Origin: Microbacterium sp.
Lineage (GTDB): Bacteria > Actinomycetota > Actinomycetes > Actinomycetales > Microbacteriaceae
Assembly: GCA_029267645.1 (NCBI GenBank)
Contig: JAJUIM010000110.1
Coordinates: 1-6,497 of the forward strand
Reading direction: 5' to 3'
Length of the DNA: 6,497 bases
The first letter of the stretch is position 1; each line of letters begins with the position of its first letter. Below the pieces are notes generated by a model that was not told where the DNA came from, did no database searches, and saw only the letters and a program-made list of their open reading frames with translations. Shown in pieces: positions 1-6,497 of this stretch. The translations under genes and the position numbers were made by a program.

Positions 1-36
1 CTGGGCCGCGCCGTCGTCGACGAAGTGCAGCGCCAC
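1..36 (-). CDS. rsmE: Probable 16S rRNA (uracil-1498-N3)-methyltransferase, first 12 codons only
   Basis: Reading the minus strand from 36 gives an open frame starting with GTG and translating VALHFVDDGAAQ, which runs off the window edge. The GTG lies 3 nt after the dnaJ stop, a spacing typical of co-transcribed genes. RsmE methylates N3 of U1498 in 16S rRNA. In Actinomycetota and many Firmicutes it directly follows dnaJ in the hrcA–dnaJ–rsmE order, and Microbacteriaceae RsmE proteins as I recall them start with a similar ALHF stretch. The call rests on position and these few residues; no catalytic part is visible. There is no clear Shine-Dalgarno sequence, so translation may be coupled to dnaJ. 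Confidence 0.55.
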   Translation of the reverse strand, partial: MALHFVDDGAAQ

Positions 37-39
37 GAC

Positions 40-1152
40 TCAGGCCCCGCGGAACTTGCCGCGCAGCTTCGAGAAGAGGCCGGGCTGGTGCGCCGAGAGC
101 TTGGGCTCGGGCGCCTTCGTGCGGCGCGCGAACTCCTCGAGCAGCTGGCGAGTCTTGTGGTCGACCTTCGTGGGCGTCACGACCTGCACGGCGATCTTCA
201 GGTCGCCGCGCTTCTTCGAGCGCAGCCCCGTGATGCCACGCTCGTCGATCGTCAGCACGTCGCCCGACTGCACGCCGGGGCGCACCTCGATGTCGACGGC
301 CCCATCGAGGCCTTCGATCGAGGTCGTCGTGCCGAGCACGGCGTCGGTCATCGACACCTCGAGGGTTGCGAGCAGGTCGTCGCCCTCGCGGCTGAAGACG
401 GGGTGCGGCTCGACATGGATCTCGACGTACAGGTCGCCGTTGGGGCCGCCCGCGGGGCCGACCTCGCCCGAGCCGGGCAGCTGCAGGCGCAGGCCCGTCT
501 CGACGCCGGCGGGGATGTCGAGGCTCACGGTGCGGCGCGACCGCACGCGGCCCTGACCGTGGCACGTCGCGCAGGGGTGCTCGATGCGCGTGCCGTACCC
601 CTGACAGGATCCGCAGGGCTGCTGCGTCACGACGTTTCCGAGCAGGCTGCGCACCTGACGCTGCACGTGCCCCGTGCCGCCGCACACATCGCACGTCACG
701 GGCTGCGTGCCGGGCTGCGTCATGCTGCCGTGGCACGTCTCGCACAGCACCGCGGTGTCGATCTCGACGTCGCGGTGCGTGCCGAAGACGACGTCTCCCA
801 GCTGCAGGCTCACGCGCACGAGCGCGTCGTCGCCCCGCTCGCGGCGTGAGCGCGGCCGCCCGGCGCGGGATCCGCCGCCTGCCGCCCCGAAGAACGCCTC
901 GAACACGTCACCGAAGCCCCCGAAGTCGCCGCCGAATCCGCCAGCCGAGTCGCCGCCCATGTCGTAGCGGCGACGCTGCTCAGGGTCGCTCAGCACCTCG
1001 TACGCATGCGTGACGCTCTTGAACTCCTCTGCCGCCTCGGGCGAGGGGTTCACGTCGGGGTGCAGCTTGCGGGCCAGCCTGCGATAGGCCTTCTTGATCT
1101 CGTCGTCACTCGCCTCGCGCGAGACACCGAGGACGTCGTAGTGATCTGCCAC
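40..1152 (-). CDS. dnaJ: Chaperone protein DnaJ (Hsp40), hrcA-linked DnaJ2 type
   Basis: Cytosolic type I Hsp40 co-chaperone that delivers unfolded proteins to DnaK and stimulates its ATPase. The 370-residue protein is full length for the family. The J domain occupies about residues 1–65 with the essential HPD at 31–33. A Gly/Phe-rich linker follows at about 70–95 ([10 protein letters not shown]). The zinc-binding region contains four CxxC pairs at C137/C140, C154/C157, C180/C183 and C194/C197. The last three fit CxxCxGxG, while the first reads CETCHGSM and lacks the final Gly. The C-terminal substrate-binding domains run to a basic tail. The GTG start at 1152 gives the standard [11 protein letters not shown]-terminus (GTG read as Met) and is preceded by GGAAAGG six bases upstream. 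Actinobacteria usually have a second dnaJ in the dnaK–grpE operon; this copy, behind hrcA, is the dnaJ2 type. It is probably co-transcribed from the CIRCE-controlled hrcA promoter and so heat inducible. Confidence 0.96.
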   Translation of the reverse strand: MADHYDVLGVSREASDDEIKKAYRRLARKLHPDVNPSPEAAEEFKSVTHAYEVLSDPEQRRRYDMGGDSAGGFGGDFGGFGDVFEAFFGAAGGGSRAGRPRSRRERGDDALVRVSLQLGDVVFGTHRDVEIDTAVLCETCHGSMTQPGTQPVTCDVCGGTGHVQRQVRSLLGNVVTQQPCGSCQGYGTRIEHPCATCHGQGRVRSRRTVSLDIPAGVETGLRLQLPGSGEVGPAGGPNGDLYVEIHVEPHPVFSREGDDLLATLEVSMTDAVLGTTTSIEGLDGAVDIEVRPGVQSGDVLTIDERGITGLRSKKRGDLKIAVQVVTPTKVDHKTRQLLEEFARRTKAPEPKLSAHQPGLFSKLRGKFRGA

Positions 1153-1158
1153 TTCTCG

Positions 1159-1165
1159 CCTTTCC
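1159..1165 (-). promoter_or_regulatory. dnaJ ribosome binding site
   Basis: On the minus strand GGAAAGG lies six bases before the GTG at 1152. It supports this GTG as the dnaJ start, since no ATG is available at the conserved MADHYD N-terminus. Its first G is also the last base of the adjoining hairpin (1165–1180). Confidence 0.6.
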
Positions 1166-1180
1166 GCGGCCGGGGCCGCG
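1165..1180 (-). other. Perfect GC hairpin in the hrcA–dnaJ gap
   Basis: CGCGGCC and GGCCGCG form a perfect inverted repeat separated by 2 nt. As RNA this gives a 6-bp all-GC stem closed by a 4-nt loop. On the minus strand it lies between the hrcA stop (1211) and the dnaJ Shine-Dalgarno, which it touches. There is no U-tract, so it is not a classical terminator. It could be an RNA processing or stabilising element, or could tune dnaJ translation. The structure is seen in the sequence; any role is inference. Confidence 0.5.
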
Positions 1181-1210
1181 ATGTGCTTCTCGTGTCGTGC
1201 TCGGACCGCC

Positions 1211-2248
1211 TCAGCGGTTCTCGTCTTCCTCGAGCACGCGGGTCAGGTAGCGGGCCACGGCTCGCGCGGCCGCCAGGTTGCGGGGATAGTCCATGCGCGT
1301 GGGGCCCATGAGCCCCACGCGAGCGAGGCCGATCGCGGCGTCGTACTCGCTCGCGACGATCGAGGCCTCGCCGAGGCCGAACTCCGCGTTCTCGCGGCCG
1401 ATGCTCGTCGCGAGGCCGTTGTCATCGGCGGCCATCTCGCTCATGAGGCGCAGCAGCGTCACCTGCTCCTCGATCGCCTCGAGCAGCGGATGGATGCTGC
1501 CGCGGAAGTCGCCCTCGCGACGCGCGAGCGTCGCGGCGCCGGCCATCACGAGGCGGTTCTGGCGGAACTCATCGAGCTCCTCCGCGACCGCCACGCCCAC
1601 GACGTCGAGCAGGCCCGCCTGCGCGGGCGTCGCGCGAGGGGCAGCGCGCCGGTCGGTCTGCAGCCGGTCGGCCGCGTCGCCGACGGGAAGCCCCACGACG
1701 AGGCGCTGGATCCGCGGCGCGACCGCGTCGACGTCGCTCTGCGCGACCTCGACGTCGACGACGCCGATGCGCTGGGAGACGCGCCCCGTGTCGGTCACCA
1801 TGATCACGAGGATGCGGCGCGCGTCGAGCAGCACGAGCTGCACGTGCGTCACGGTCGCGCGGGCGAACGAGGGGTACTGGACGAGCGCGACCTGGCCGGT
1901 GAGCTGTGTGAGCAGGCGCACGGTTCGCGAGAGCAGGTCGTCGAGGTCGGCCGGGTCGGCGAGGAACGTCTCGATCGCCGTGCGCTGTGCGGGCGAGAGC
2001 GGCCTGACGTCGGCGAGGTGGTCGACGAAGGCGCGGTACCCCTTGTCGGTCGGCACGCGTCCCGACGATGTGTGGGGCTGCGCGATGAGCTCCTCCTCCT
2101 CGAGGAGCGCCATGTCGTTGCGGATCGTCGCGGCCGAGACGCCGAAGTGGTGCCGCTCGACGATCGCCTTGCTGCCGACGGGCTCGTGCGTGTCGACGAA
2201 GTCTGTGACGATGGCGCGCAGCACCTGGAGTCCCCGATCGGTGACCAT
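1211..2248 (-). CDS. hrcA: Heat-inducible transcription repressor HrcA
   Basis: DNA-binding repressor of class I heat-shock genes. In the family it dimerises, binds the CIRCE operator and depends on the GroE chaperonin for activity. The 345-residue protein matches the usual length. The N-terminal winged helix covers about residues 1–75: [22 protein letters not shown] (from about 24) is the helix-turn-helix, followed by the HrcA signature [18 protein letters not shown] at 61–78. The remainder is the dimerisation and GAF-like part, including the conserved segment near residue 240 ([16 protein letters not shown]) and the C-terminal [16 protein letters not shown]. The ATG at 2248 has a strong GAGAGGAG ribosome binding site five bases upstream. 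A CIRCE element lies 18 bases upstream of the start codon, so the gene is very probably autorepressed. dnaJ follows after 58 nt and is likely in the same transcript. Confidence 0.97.
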   Translation of the reverse strand: MVTDRGLQVLRAIVTDFVDTHEPVGSKAIVERHHFGVSAATIRNDMALLEEEELIAQPHTSSGRVPTDKGYRAFVDHLADVRPLSPAQRTAIETFLADPADLDDLLSRTVRLLTQLTGQVALVQYPSFARATVTHVQLVLLDARRILVIMVTDTGRVSQRIGVVDVEVAQSDVDAVAPRIQRLVVGLPVGDAADRLQTDRRAAPRATPAQAGLLDVVGVAVAEELDEFRQNRLVMAGAATLARREGDFRGSIHPLLEAIEEQVTLLRLMSEMAADDNGLATSIGRENAEFGLGEASIVASEYDAAIGLARVGLMGPTRMDYPRNLAAARAVARYLTRVLEEDENR

Positions 2249-2253
2249 GTGCG

Positions 2254-2261
2254 CTCCTCTC
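2254..2261 (-). promoter_or_regulatory. hrcA ribosome binding site
   Basis: The minus strand reads GAGAGGAG, then five bases, then the ATG at 2248. It is one of the strongest Shine-Dalgarno sequences in the window and fixes the hrcA start. Confidence 0.75.
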
Positions 2262-2265
2262 GTTC

Positions 2266-2290
2266 TGGCACTCAGACCTGACGAGTGCCA
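2266..2290 (-). promoter_or_regulatory. CIRCE operator (HrcA binding site)
   Basis: On the minus strand TGGCACTC, nine bases, then GAGTGCCA: a perfect 8-bp inverted repeat with the N9 spacer diagnostic of CIRCE (consensus TTAGCACTC-N9-GAGTGCTAA). The ninth arm base is T on one side (2291) and G on the other (2265), so the outermost pair does not match. The consensus A/T at the third position is G/C here, a change I recall from high-GC actinobacteria. It lies between the hrcA -10 box and the hrcA ribosome binding site, where bound HrcA would block RNA polymerase. Confidence 0.93.
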
Positions 2291-2296
2291 ATTCTA
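2291..2296 (-). promoter_or_regulatory. -10 box of the hrcA(-dnaJ) promoter
   Basis: The minus strand reads TAGAAT, a good match to the housekeeping -10 consensus, directly adjoining the CIRCE. Transcription would start near 2284, inside the operator. No good -35 hexamer is seen 16–19 nt upstream; that stretch is occupied by the GC hairpin at 2304–2329. The promoter is inferred from the -10 match and its position at the CIRCE. Confidence 0.6.
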
Positions 2297-2303
2297 GCGG
2301 CCA

Positions 2304-2329
2304 CCGGGCCGTTCGGGCTGAACGCCCGG
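2304..2329 (-). terminator. GC hairpin after hemW, probable terminator without a U-tract
   Basis: The arms CCGGGCCGTTC (2304–2314) and GAACGCCCGG (2320–2329) pair over 10 bp with one bulged base and a 5-nt loop. The hairpin lies 8 nt past the hemW stop and just before the hrcA -10 box. No T-run follows on either strand, so it is not a textbook intrinsic terminator, although U-poor hairpin terminators are reported in actinobacteria. It plausibly separates the lepA–hemW unit from hrcA–dnaJ. It also covers the expected -35 zone of the hrcA promoter. Confidence 0.5.
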
Positions 2330-2337
2330 CGTGTGCG

Positions 2338-3558
2338 CTACGCCGTGAGCGCCCGCACGACGGCGTCGGCGAGCAGGCGTCCGCGGCGCGTCAGCACGAT
2401 GCGCCCCGCGATGGCGGCGCGCCCGTCGACGAGCCCGTCGGCGACGAGCCCCGCGACCCCCGCCCGCGCCTCGCGCGACGGCAGATCGGCGACGGCCATG
2501 CCCTCGCGGATCCGCGTCTCGAGCAGCACGCGCTCGAGGGCGCGCTGCTCGGCGTCGGGGGTCTCGCGGCCCGCGGCGGGCGACTCGCCGAGCGAGAGGC
2601 GCTGCGCGTAGGCCGCGGGATGCTTGACGTTCCACCACCGCAAGCCGGCGACGTGGCTGTGCGCGCCGGGGCCGAAGCCCCACCAGTCGGCGCCCCGCCA
2701 ATACGACAGGTTGTGGCGCGAGCGGTGTCCGTCGCCGCGCGCCCAGTTCGACACCTCGTACCACTCGAATCCGGCCTGCTGCAGCAGATCGTCGGCGAGC
2801 TCGTACATGTCGGCCTGCAGGTCGTCGTCGGGCGCCGGCACCTCGCCGCGCGAGATCTGGCGCGCGAGCTTCGTGCCCTCCTCGATGATCAGCGCGTAGG
2901 CCGAGATGTGGTCGGGCTCGTGCGACAGCGTGGTCTCGAGCGAGTCGCGCCAGTCATCGAGGCCCTCGCCGGGCGCGCCGTAGATGAGGTCGAGGCTCAC
3001 GTCGAGCCCCGCGTCCCGCGCGGCGGCGACGGCGGATCCGACGTTCTCGGGGCTGTGCGTACGATCGAGCGCCGCGAGCACGTGCGGCACCGACGACTGC
3101 ATGCCGATCGACATGCGGTTGACGCCCGCCGCCGCGAGATCGCGCACGACCTCGGGCGTCACGGTGTCGGGGTTCGCCTCGACCGTGATCTCGGCGTCGT
3201 CTGCGACGCCGAACGCGCCGCGGACGCCGTCGAGCATCCGGGCGAGGTCTCCTGCGGGCAGCAGCGTCGGCGTGCCGCCGCCGAAGAAGACCGTGCGCGC
3301 GGGGCGGATCGCGCCCGCCTCGCCGAGCACCTCGCGGGCCAGCCGGATCTCGCCGAGCAGCGTGTCGGCGTACTGATCCTGGCGCGCGCCGCGAAGCTCC
3401 GTCGCGGTATAGGTGTTGAAGTCGCAGTATCCGCACCGCACGCGGCAGAACGGCACGTGCAGGTACACGCCGAAGTCGGTGTCGTCCGACGGACGGATCT
3501 CGTCGGGCAGCCGGCCGTCGGGCGGGGCGGGGTCGCCGATCGGGAGCGCGCCCGCCAT
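2338..3558 (-). CDS. hemW: Radical SAM haem chaperone HemW (formerly annotated as coproporphyrinogen III oxidase-like HemN)
   Basis: HemW binds haem and a [4Fe-4S] cluster and is thought to deliver haem to respiratory proteins; it is not the oxygen-independent CPG oxidase HemN. The 406-residue protein has the radical-SAM motif CxxxCxxC at C38, C42 and C45 (PFCRVRCGYCDFNTY), the SAM-binding FFGGGTPTLL at about 91–100, and the HemW-type HNLSYW followed by GFGPGAHSH. A C-terminal winged-helix-like HemN_C region follows. The ATG at 3558 overlaps the TGA of the upstream DUF1990 gene by one base (TGATG) and shows no clear ribosome binding site, so it is probably read by translational coupling. The frame is open further upstream, but that stretch lies inside the DUF1990 gene, and MAGALPIGDP is a credible family start. 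It ends in TAG, whereas the other complete genes end in TGA. Confidence 0.93.
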   Translation of the reverse strand: MAGALPIGDPAPPDGRLPDEIRPSDDTDFGVYLHVPFCRVRCGYCDFNTYTATELRGARQDQYADTLLGEIRLAREVLGEAGAIRPARTVFFGGGTPTLLPAGDLARMLDGVRGAFGVADDAEITVEANPDTVTPEVVRDLAAAGVNRMSIGMQSSVPHVLAALDRTHSPENVGSAVAAARDAGLDVSLDLIYGAPGEGLDDWRDSLETTLSHEPDHISAYALIIEEGTKLARQISRGEVPAPDDDLQADMYELADDLLQQAGFEWYEVSNWARGDGHRSRHNLSYWRGADWWGFGPGAHSHVAGLRWWNVKHPAAYAQRLSLGESPAAGRETPDAEQRALERVLLETRIREGMAVADLPSREARAGVAGLVADGLVDGRAAIAGRIVLTRRGRLLADAVVRALTA

Positions 3559-4199
3559 CAGGCGAAGAGCGGCGACACGGCGCGCAGGTGCGCCGAGTTC
3601 GTGTGACGGCGGCGGCGCTTCACGAGCGCGCGGAACATGCGGTACGGCCAGGCGACCGGCACGTCGAACGCGCGCACCTCGAACCAGACCTCGTCGTTCT
3701 CGCGCCACTCAACGCTGAAGAGCGTCTCGCCGCTGACGACCGTCGCGTCGACCGTGCCGATCGCGAACGCGATGCGGCGCGCCTCCTCGGCGACGAAGAT
3801 CACGCGATAGTCGCCCTGGAACTTGCGGCCGCTGACGCGGCTCGTGAGGTGGGCGGTCGCGCCCGCGCTCACGTACGGCAGGCCGTCCTCCGTGAAGCGC
3901 TGGTCGTCCTCATGCCGCGCCGGCGCGAGCGGCGTGCCGTCGGACGCGAAGCTCACGCCCGTGTAGCTCGGCTCGGACGAGGGGCGCACGTCGCCGACCT
4001 CGATGCCTGCGCCCGTGACGACGCGCCACGAGAGGAGGTCCTCGCCCGCCTTGCGGAAGCGCTCCTCGCCGCTGCCGATCCGCCAGGCATCGACCGCCGG
4101 GAGCGATCTCTCCGGCGGGTACTGCAGCAGATCGGCCGCCTGACTGGCGCCGACCGCCGCGTAGTCGACCGTCTGGTCACGGAAGGTCGCCCTGCGCAT
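3558..4199 (-). CDS. DUF1990 (UPF0548) family protein of unknown function
   Basis: The 213-residue protein matches what I recall of the DUF1990/UPF0548 family. It has an early YPPERSLPAVDAWRIGSGEERF (27–48), the hallmark AGEDLLSWRVVTGAGIEV (51–68), a barrel-like part with DYRVIFVAEEARRIAFAIGTV (130–150), then GETLFSVEW (157–165) and VWFEVRAFDVPVAW (171–184). It ends in a basic stretch, KRRRR (194–198). No signal peptide or membrane helix is seen, so it is probably cytosolic. Family members occur in bacteria and plants and no reaction is known to me. The ATG at 4199 is chosen because GGTAGGG lies 9 nt upstream; in-frame GTG codons at 4208 and 4223 are alternatives. It follows lepA after 42 nt and its stop overlaps the hemW start, so it is almost certainly co-expressed with hemW. 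Confidence 0.85.
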   Translation of the reverse strand: MRRATFRDQTVDYAAVGASQAADLLQYPPERSLPAVDAWRIGSGEERFRKAGEDLLSWRVVTGAGIEVGDVRPSSEPSYTGVSFASDGTPLAPARHEDDQRFTEDGLPYVSAGATAHLTSRVSGRKFQGDYRVIFVAEEARRIAFAIGTVDATVVSGETLFSVEWRENDEVWFEVRAFDVPVAWPYRMFRALVKRRRRHTNSAHLRAVSPLFA

Positions 4200-4241
4200 G
4201 GTGATCACCCTACCTGGCCTCACTGTGGCCGCGTCGACCGG

Positions 4242-6092
<1,851 letters not shown>

Positions 6093-6101
6093 ATCTCGGA
6101 C

Positions 6102-6107
6102 AGTCTA
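6102..6107 (-). promoter_or_regulatory. Probable -10 box of the lepA promoter
   Basis: The minus strand reads TAGACT, fitting the TANNNT pattern common in actinobacterial promoters, with only nine bases before the lepA ATG. A start 6–7 nt downstream would leave a leader of about 2–3 nt. No recognisable -35 lies 16–19 nt upstream, which weakens the call. Confidence 0.4.
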
Positions 6108-6257
6108 CGCGGAGCGGCGGCCGATCTCGGGCACCGCAGGCCGCGGGCCGCGACTGCGCATTCTGCTCAGCATGTCCACGCGACACCCAGGAACCGAGCG
6201 CAAAATGAGGAGCGCCGCCAACGACGGCGGACGGCAATGTGCACAGCCGGTGCGCGA

Positions 6258-6278
6258 GTGATCAGACGAAACGATCAC
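6258..6278. promoter_or_regulatory. Inverted repeat GTGATC-N9-GATCAC, possible operator
   Basis: GTGATC (6258–6263) and GATCAC (6273–6278) form perfect 6-bp arms around AGACGAAAC, a 21-bp site of a size suited to a dimeric regulator. It lies about 70 nt upstream of the permease -10-like box, in the AT-richer part of the divergent region. The symmetry is directly visible; which protein binds, if any, is unknown. The half-sites loosely recall CRP/FNR or GntR-type operators but match none cleanly. Confidence 0.4.
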
Positions 6279-6321
6279 ACCGAAACAGATTGATAACGCT
6301 TTTCTTCCAGCGGTCACCCCT

Positions 6322-6352
6322 CTGGCAGAAGCAAGCCGGCGCGGGCTAGAGT
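6322..6352 (+). promoter_or_regulatory. Probable promoter of the ABC permease gene
   Basis: TAGAGT at 6347–6352 is a good actinobacterial -10 box. CTGGCA at 6322–6327 matches four of six -35 bases (TTGACA) with a long 19-nt spacer. Transcription would begin near 6358–6360, giving a leader of about 35 nt before the TTG at 6395. Confidence 0.45.
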
Positions 6353-6356
6353 CACG

Positions 6357-6379
6357 TCTCAGCCTGTGCTCCTCTGAGA
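6357..6379 (+). other. Inverted repeat in the permease leader, overlapping the ribosome binding site
   Basis: TCTCAG (6357–6362) and CTGAGA (6374–6379) form perfect 6-bp arms with an 11-nt loop. The 3' arm shares GAGA with the putative Shine-Dalgarno GAGAAAG (6376–6382). The repeat is seen directly; an effect on translation or regulator binding is inference. If transcription starts near 6359 the 5' arm would be partly missing from the mRNA. Confidence 0.3.
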
Positions 6380-6394
6380 AAGCAAACTGACACC

Positions 6395-6497
6395 TTGTTC
6401 CGATACTTGACGCGCCGCCTGGTTTCCTGGCTGGCCATCATCGTGGTGTCGACCAACCTCACCTACTTTCTCGCGTGGAACTTCATGGATCCGCGCA
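6395..6497 (+). CDS. ABC transporter permease, OppB/DppB type, N-terminal fragment
   Basis: An open frame from TTG at 6395 runs off the window after 34 codons. It begins MFRYLTRRL (TTG read as Met), then a hydrophobic helix at about residues 9–29 (LVSWLAIIVVS…YFLAW), then NFMDPR. A short basic cytosolic start followed by a first membrane helix is how peptide/nickel-type binding-protein-dependent permeases begin, and the NLTYFLAW…DPR pattern resembles actinobacterial members I recall. The gene would encode one of two membrane subunits of an importer, with the remaining subunits expected downstream outside the window. Upstream in-frame codons offer no ATG or GTG, and GAGAAAG lies 12 nt before the TTG. 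The substrate cannot be told from this fragment. It is divergent from lepA and functionally unrelated to it. Confidence 0.7.
   Translation, partial: MFRYLTRRLVSWLAIIVVSTNLTYFLAWNFMDPR

Larger units (their letters stand above)
6093..6394. other. 302-nt divergent intergenic region between lepA and the ABC permease
   Basis: There is no convincing gene here. A minus-strand frame of about 70 codons (6105–6317) has no recognisable motif and overlaps the lepA promoter. The half near lepA is GC-rich like the coding DNA. The stretch at about 6255–6310 is clearly AT-richer, with the inverted repeat at 6258–6278, a loose 14-nt direct repeat beginning CGAAAC (6267 and 6281), and TTGATAACG at 6290–6298. 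A -10-like box for each flanking gene lies at opposite ends. No rpsT, tRNA or riboswitch pattern was recognised. Confidence 0.6.

Noticed and set aside
25..849. A 274-codon plus-strand frame opposite dnaJ
   Set aside because: It is antisense to the well-conserved dnaJ coding sequence, with no recognisable motif.
1181..2281. A 366-codon plus-strand frame opposite hrcA
   Set aside because: It is an antisense shadow of hrcA with biased composition (Arg, Ala, His, Asp), no recognisable domain, and it runs across the hrcA ribosome binding site and into the CIRCE.
3559..3708. 50-codon upstream extension of hemW in the same frame
   Set aside because: It lies wholly inside the DUF1990 gene and is an Arg/Ala/Pro-rich shadow. 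The ATG at 3558 gives a normal HemW length and N-terminus.
6215..6230. Small hairpin CCGCC/GGCGG with a 6-nt loop in the intergenic region
   Set aside because: A 5-bp GC stem is expected by chance in DNA this GC-rich, there is no T-run, and it does not follow the end of a gene.
6105..6317. A 70-codon minus-strand frame upstream of lepA
   Set aside because: There is no similarity to any family I know and no ribosome binding site that I recognised. It spans the AT-rich regulatory patch and the inverted repeat.
6290..6318. TTGATA as a -35 box for a second permease promoter
   Set aside because: No -10-like hexamer occurs 16–19 nt downstream; that position reads GTCACC.

Overview
The window is very GC-rich, with strongly G/C-biased third codon positions. 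It carries the conserved actinobacterial block lepA – DUF1990 gene – hemW – hrcA – dnaJ – (rsmE), all on the minus strand. The protein sequences, the gene order and the start of a peptide-type ABC permease reading LTYFLAWNFMDP all suggest an Actinomycetota chromosome, most likely Microbacteriaceae. The family assignment is inference from recalled relatives and was not searched.

Layout, in the direction of minus-strand transcription. lepA (elongation factor 4) begins at 6092 behind a TAGACT -10 box so close that its mRNA is probably nearly leaderless. It is followed after 42 nt by a DUF1990/UPF0548 gene, whose TGA stop overlaps the hemW ATG by one base (TGATG). hemW, a radical-SAM haem chaperone, ends at 2338. 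A strong GC hairpin follows in the 89-nt gap, then a -10 box (TAGAAT) directly abutting a CIRCE operator that controls hrcA. hrcA is followed after 58 nt by dnaJ (the hrcA-linked actinobacterial dnaJ2 type), with a perfect GC hairpin in that gap next to the dnaJ ribosome binding site. The last 36 bases of the window, read on the minus strand, are the probable first 12 codons of rsmE, only 3 nt after the dnaJ stop.

Upstream of lepA is a 302-nt non-coding region, locally AT-richer, with a 21-bp inverted repeat and a TAGAGT -10 box on the plus strand. It leads to a divergent, truncated gene at the right edge: the N-terminus of an OppB/DppB-type inner-membrane permease with a TTG start.

Functionally the minus-strand genes form two units. 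One is lepA–DUF1990–hemW (translation GTPase, unknown protein, haem chaperone). The other is hrcA–dnaJ–rsmE, a heat-shock unit probably autorepressed by HrcA through CIRCE. I found no mobile element, tRNA, rRNA, CRISPR, phage or defence gene, and no evidence of a novel multi-gene system. The points worth a second look are regulatory: the CIRCE/-10 arrangement, two intergenic hairpins, the lepA start and the divergent intergenic region. The coupled DUF1990–hemW pair is the other.
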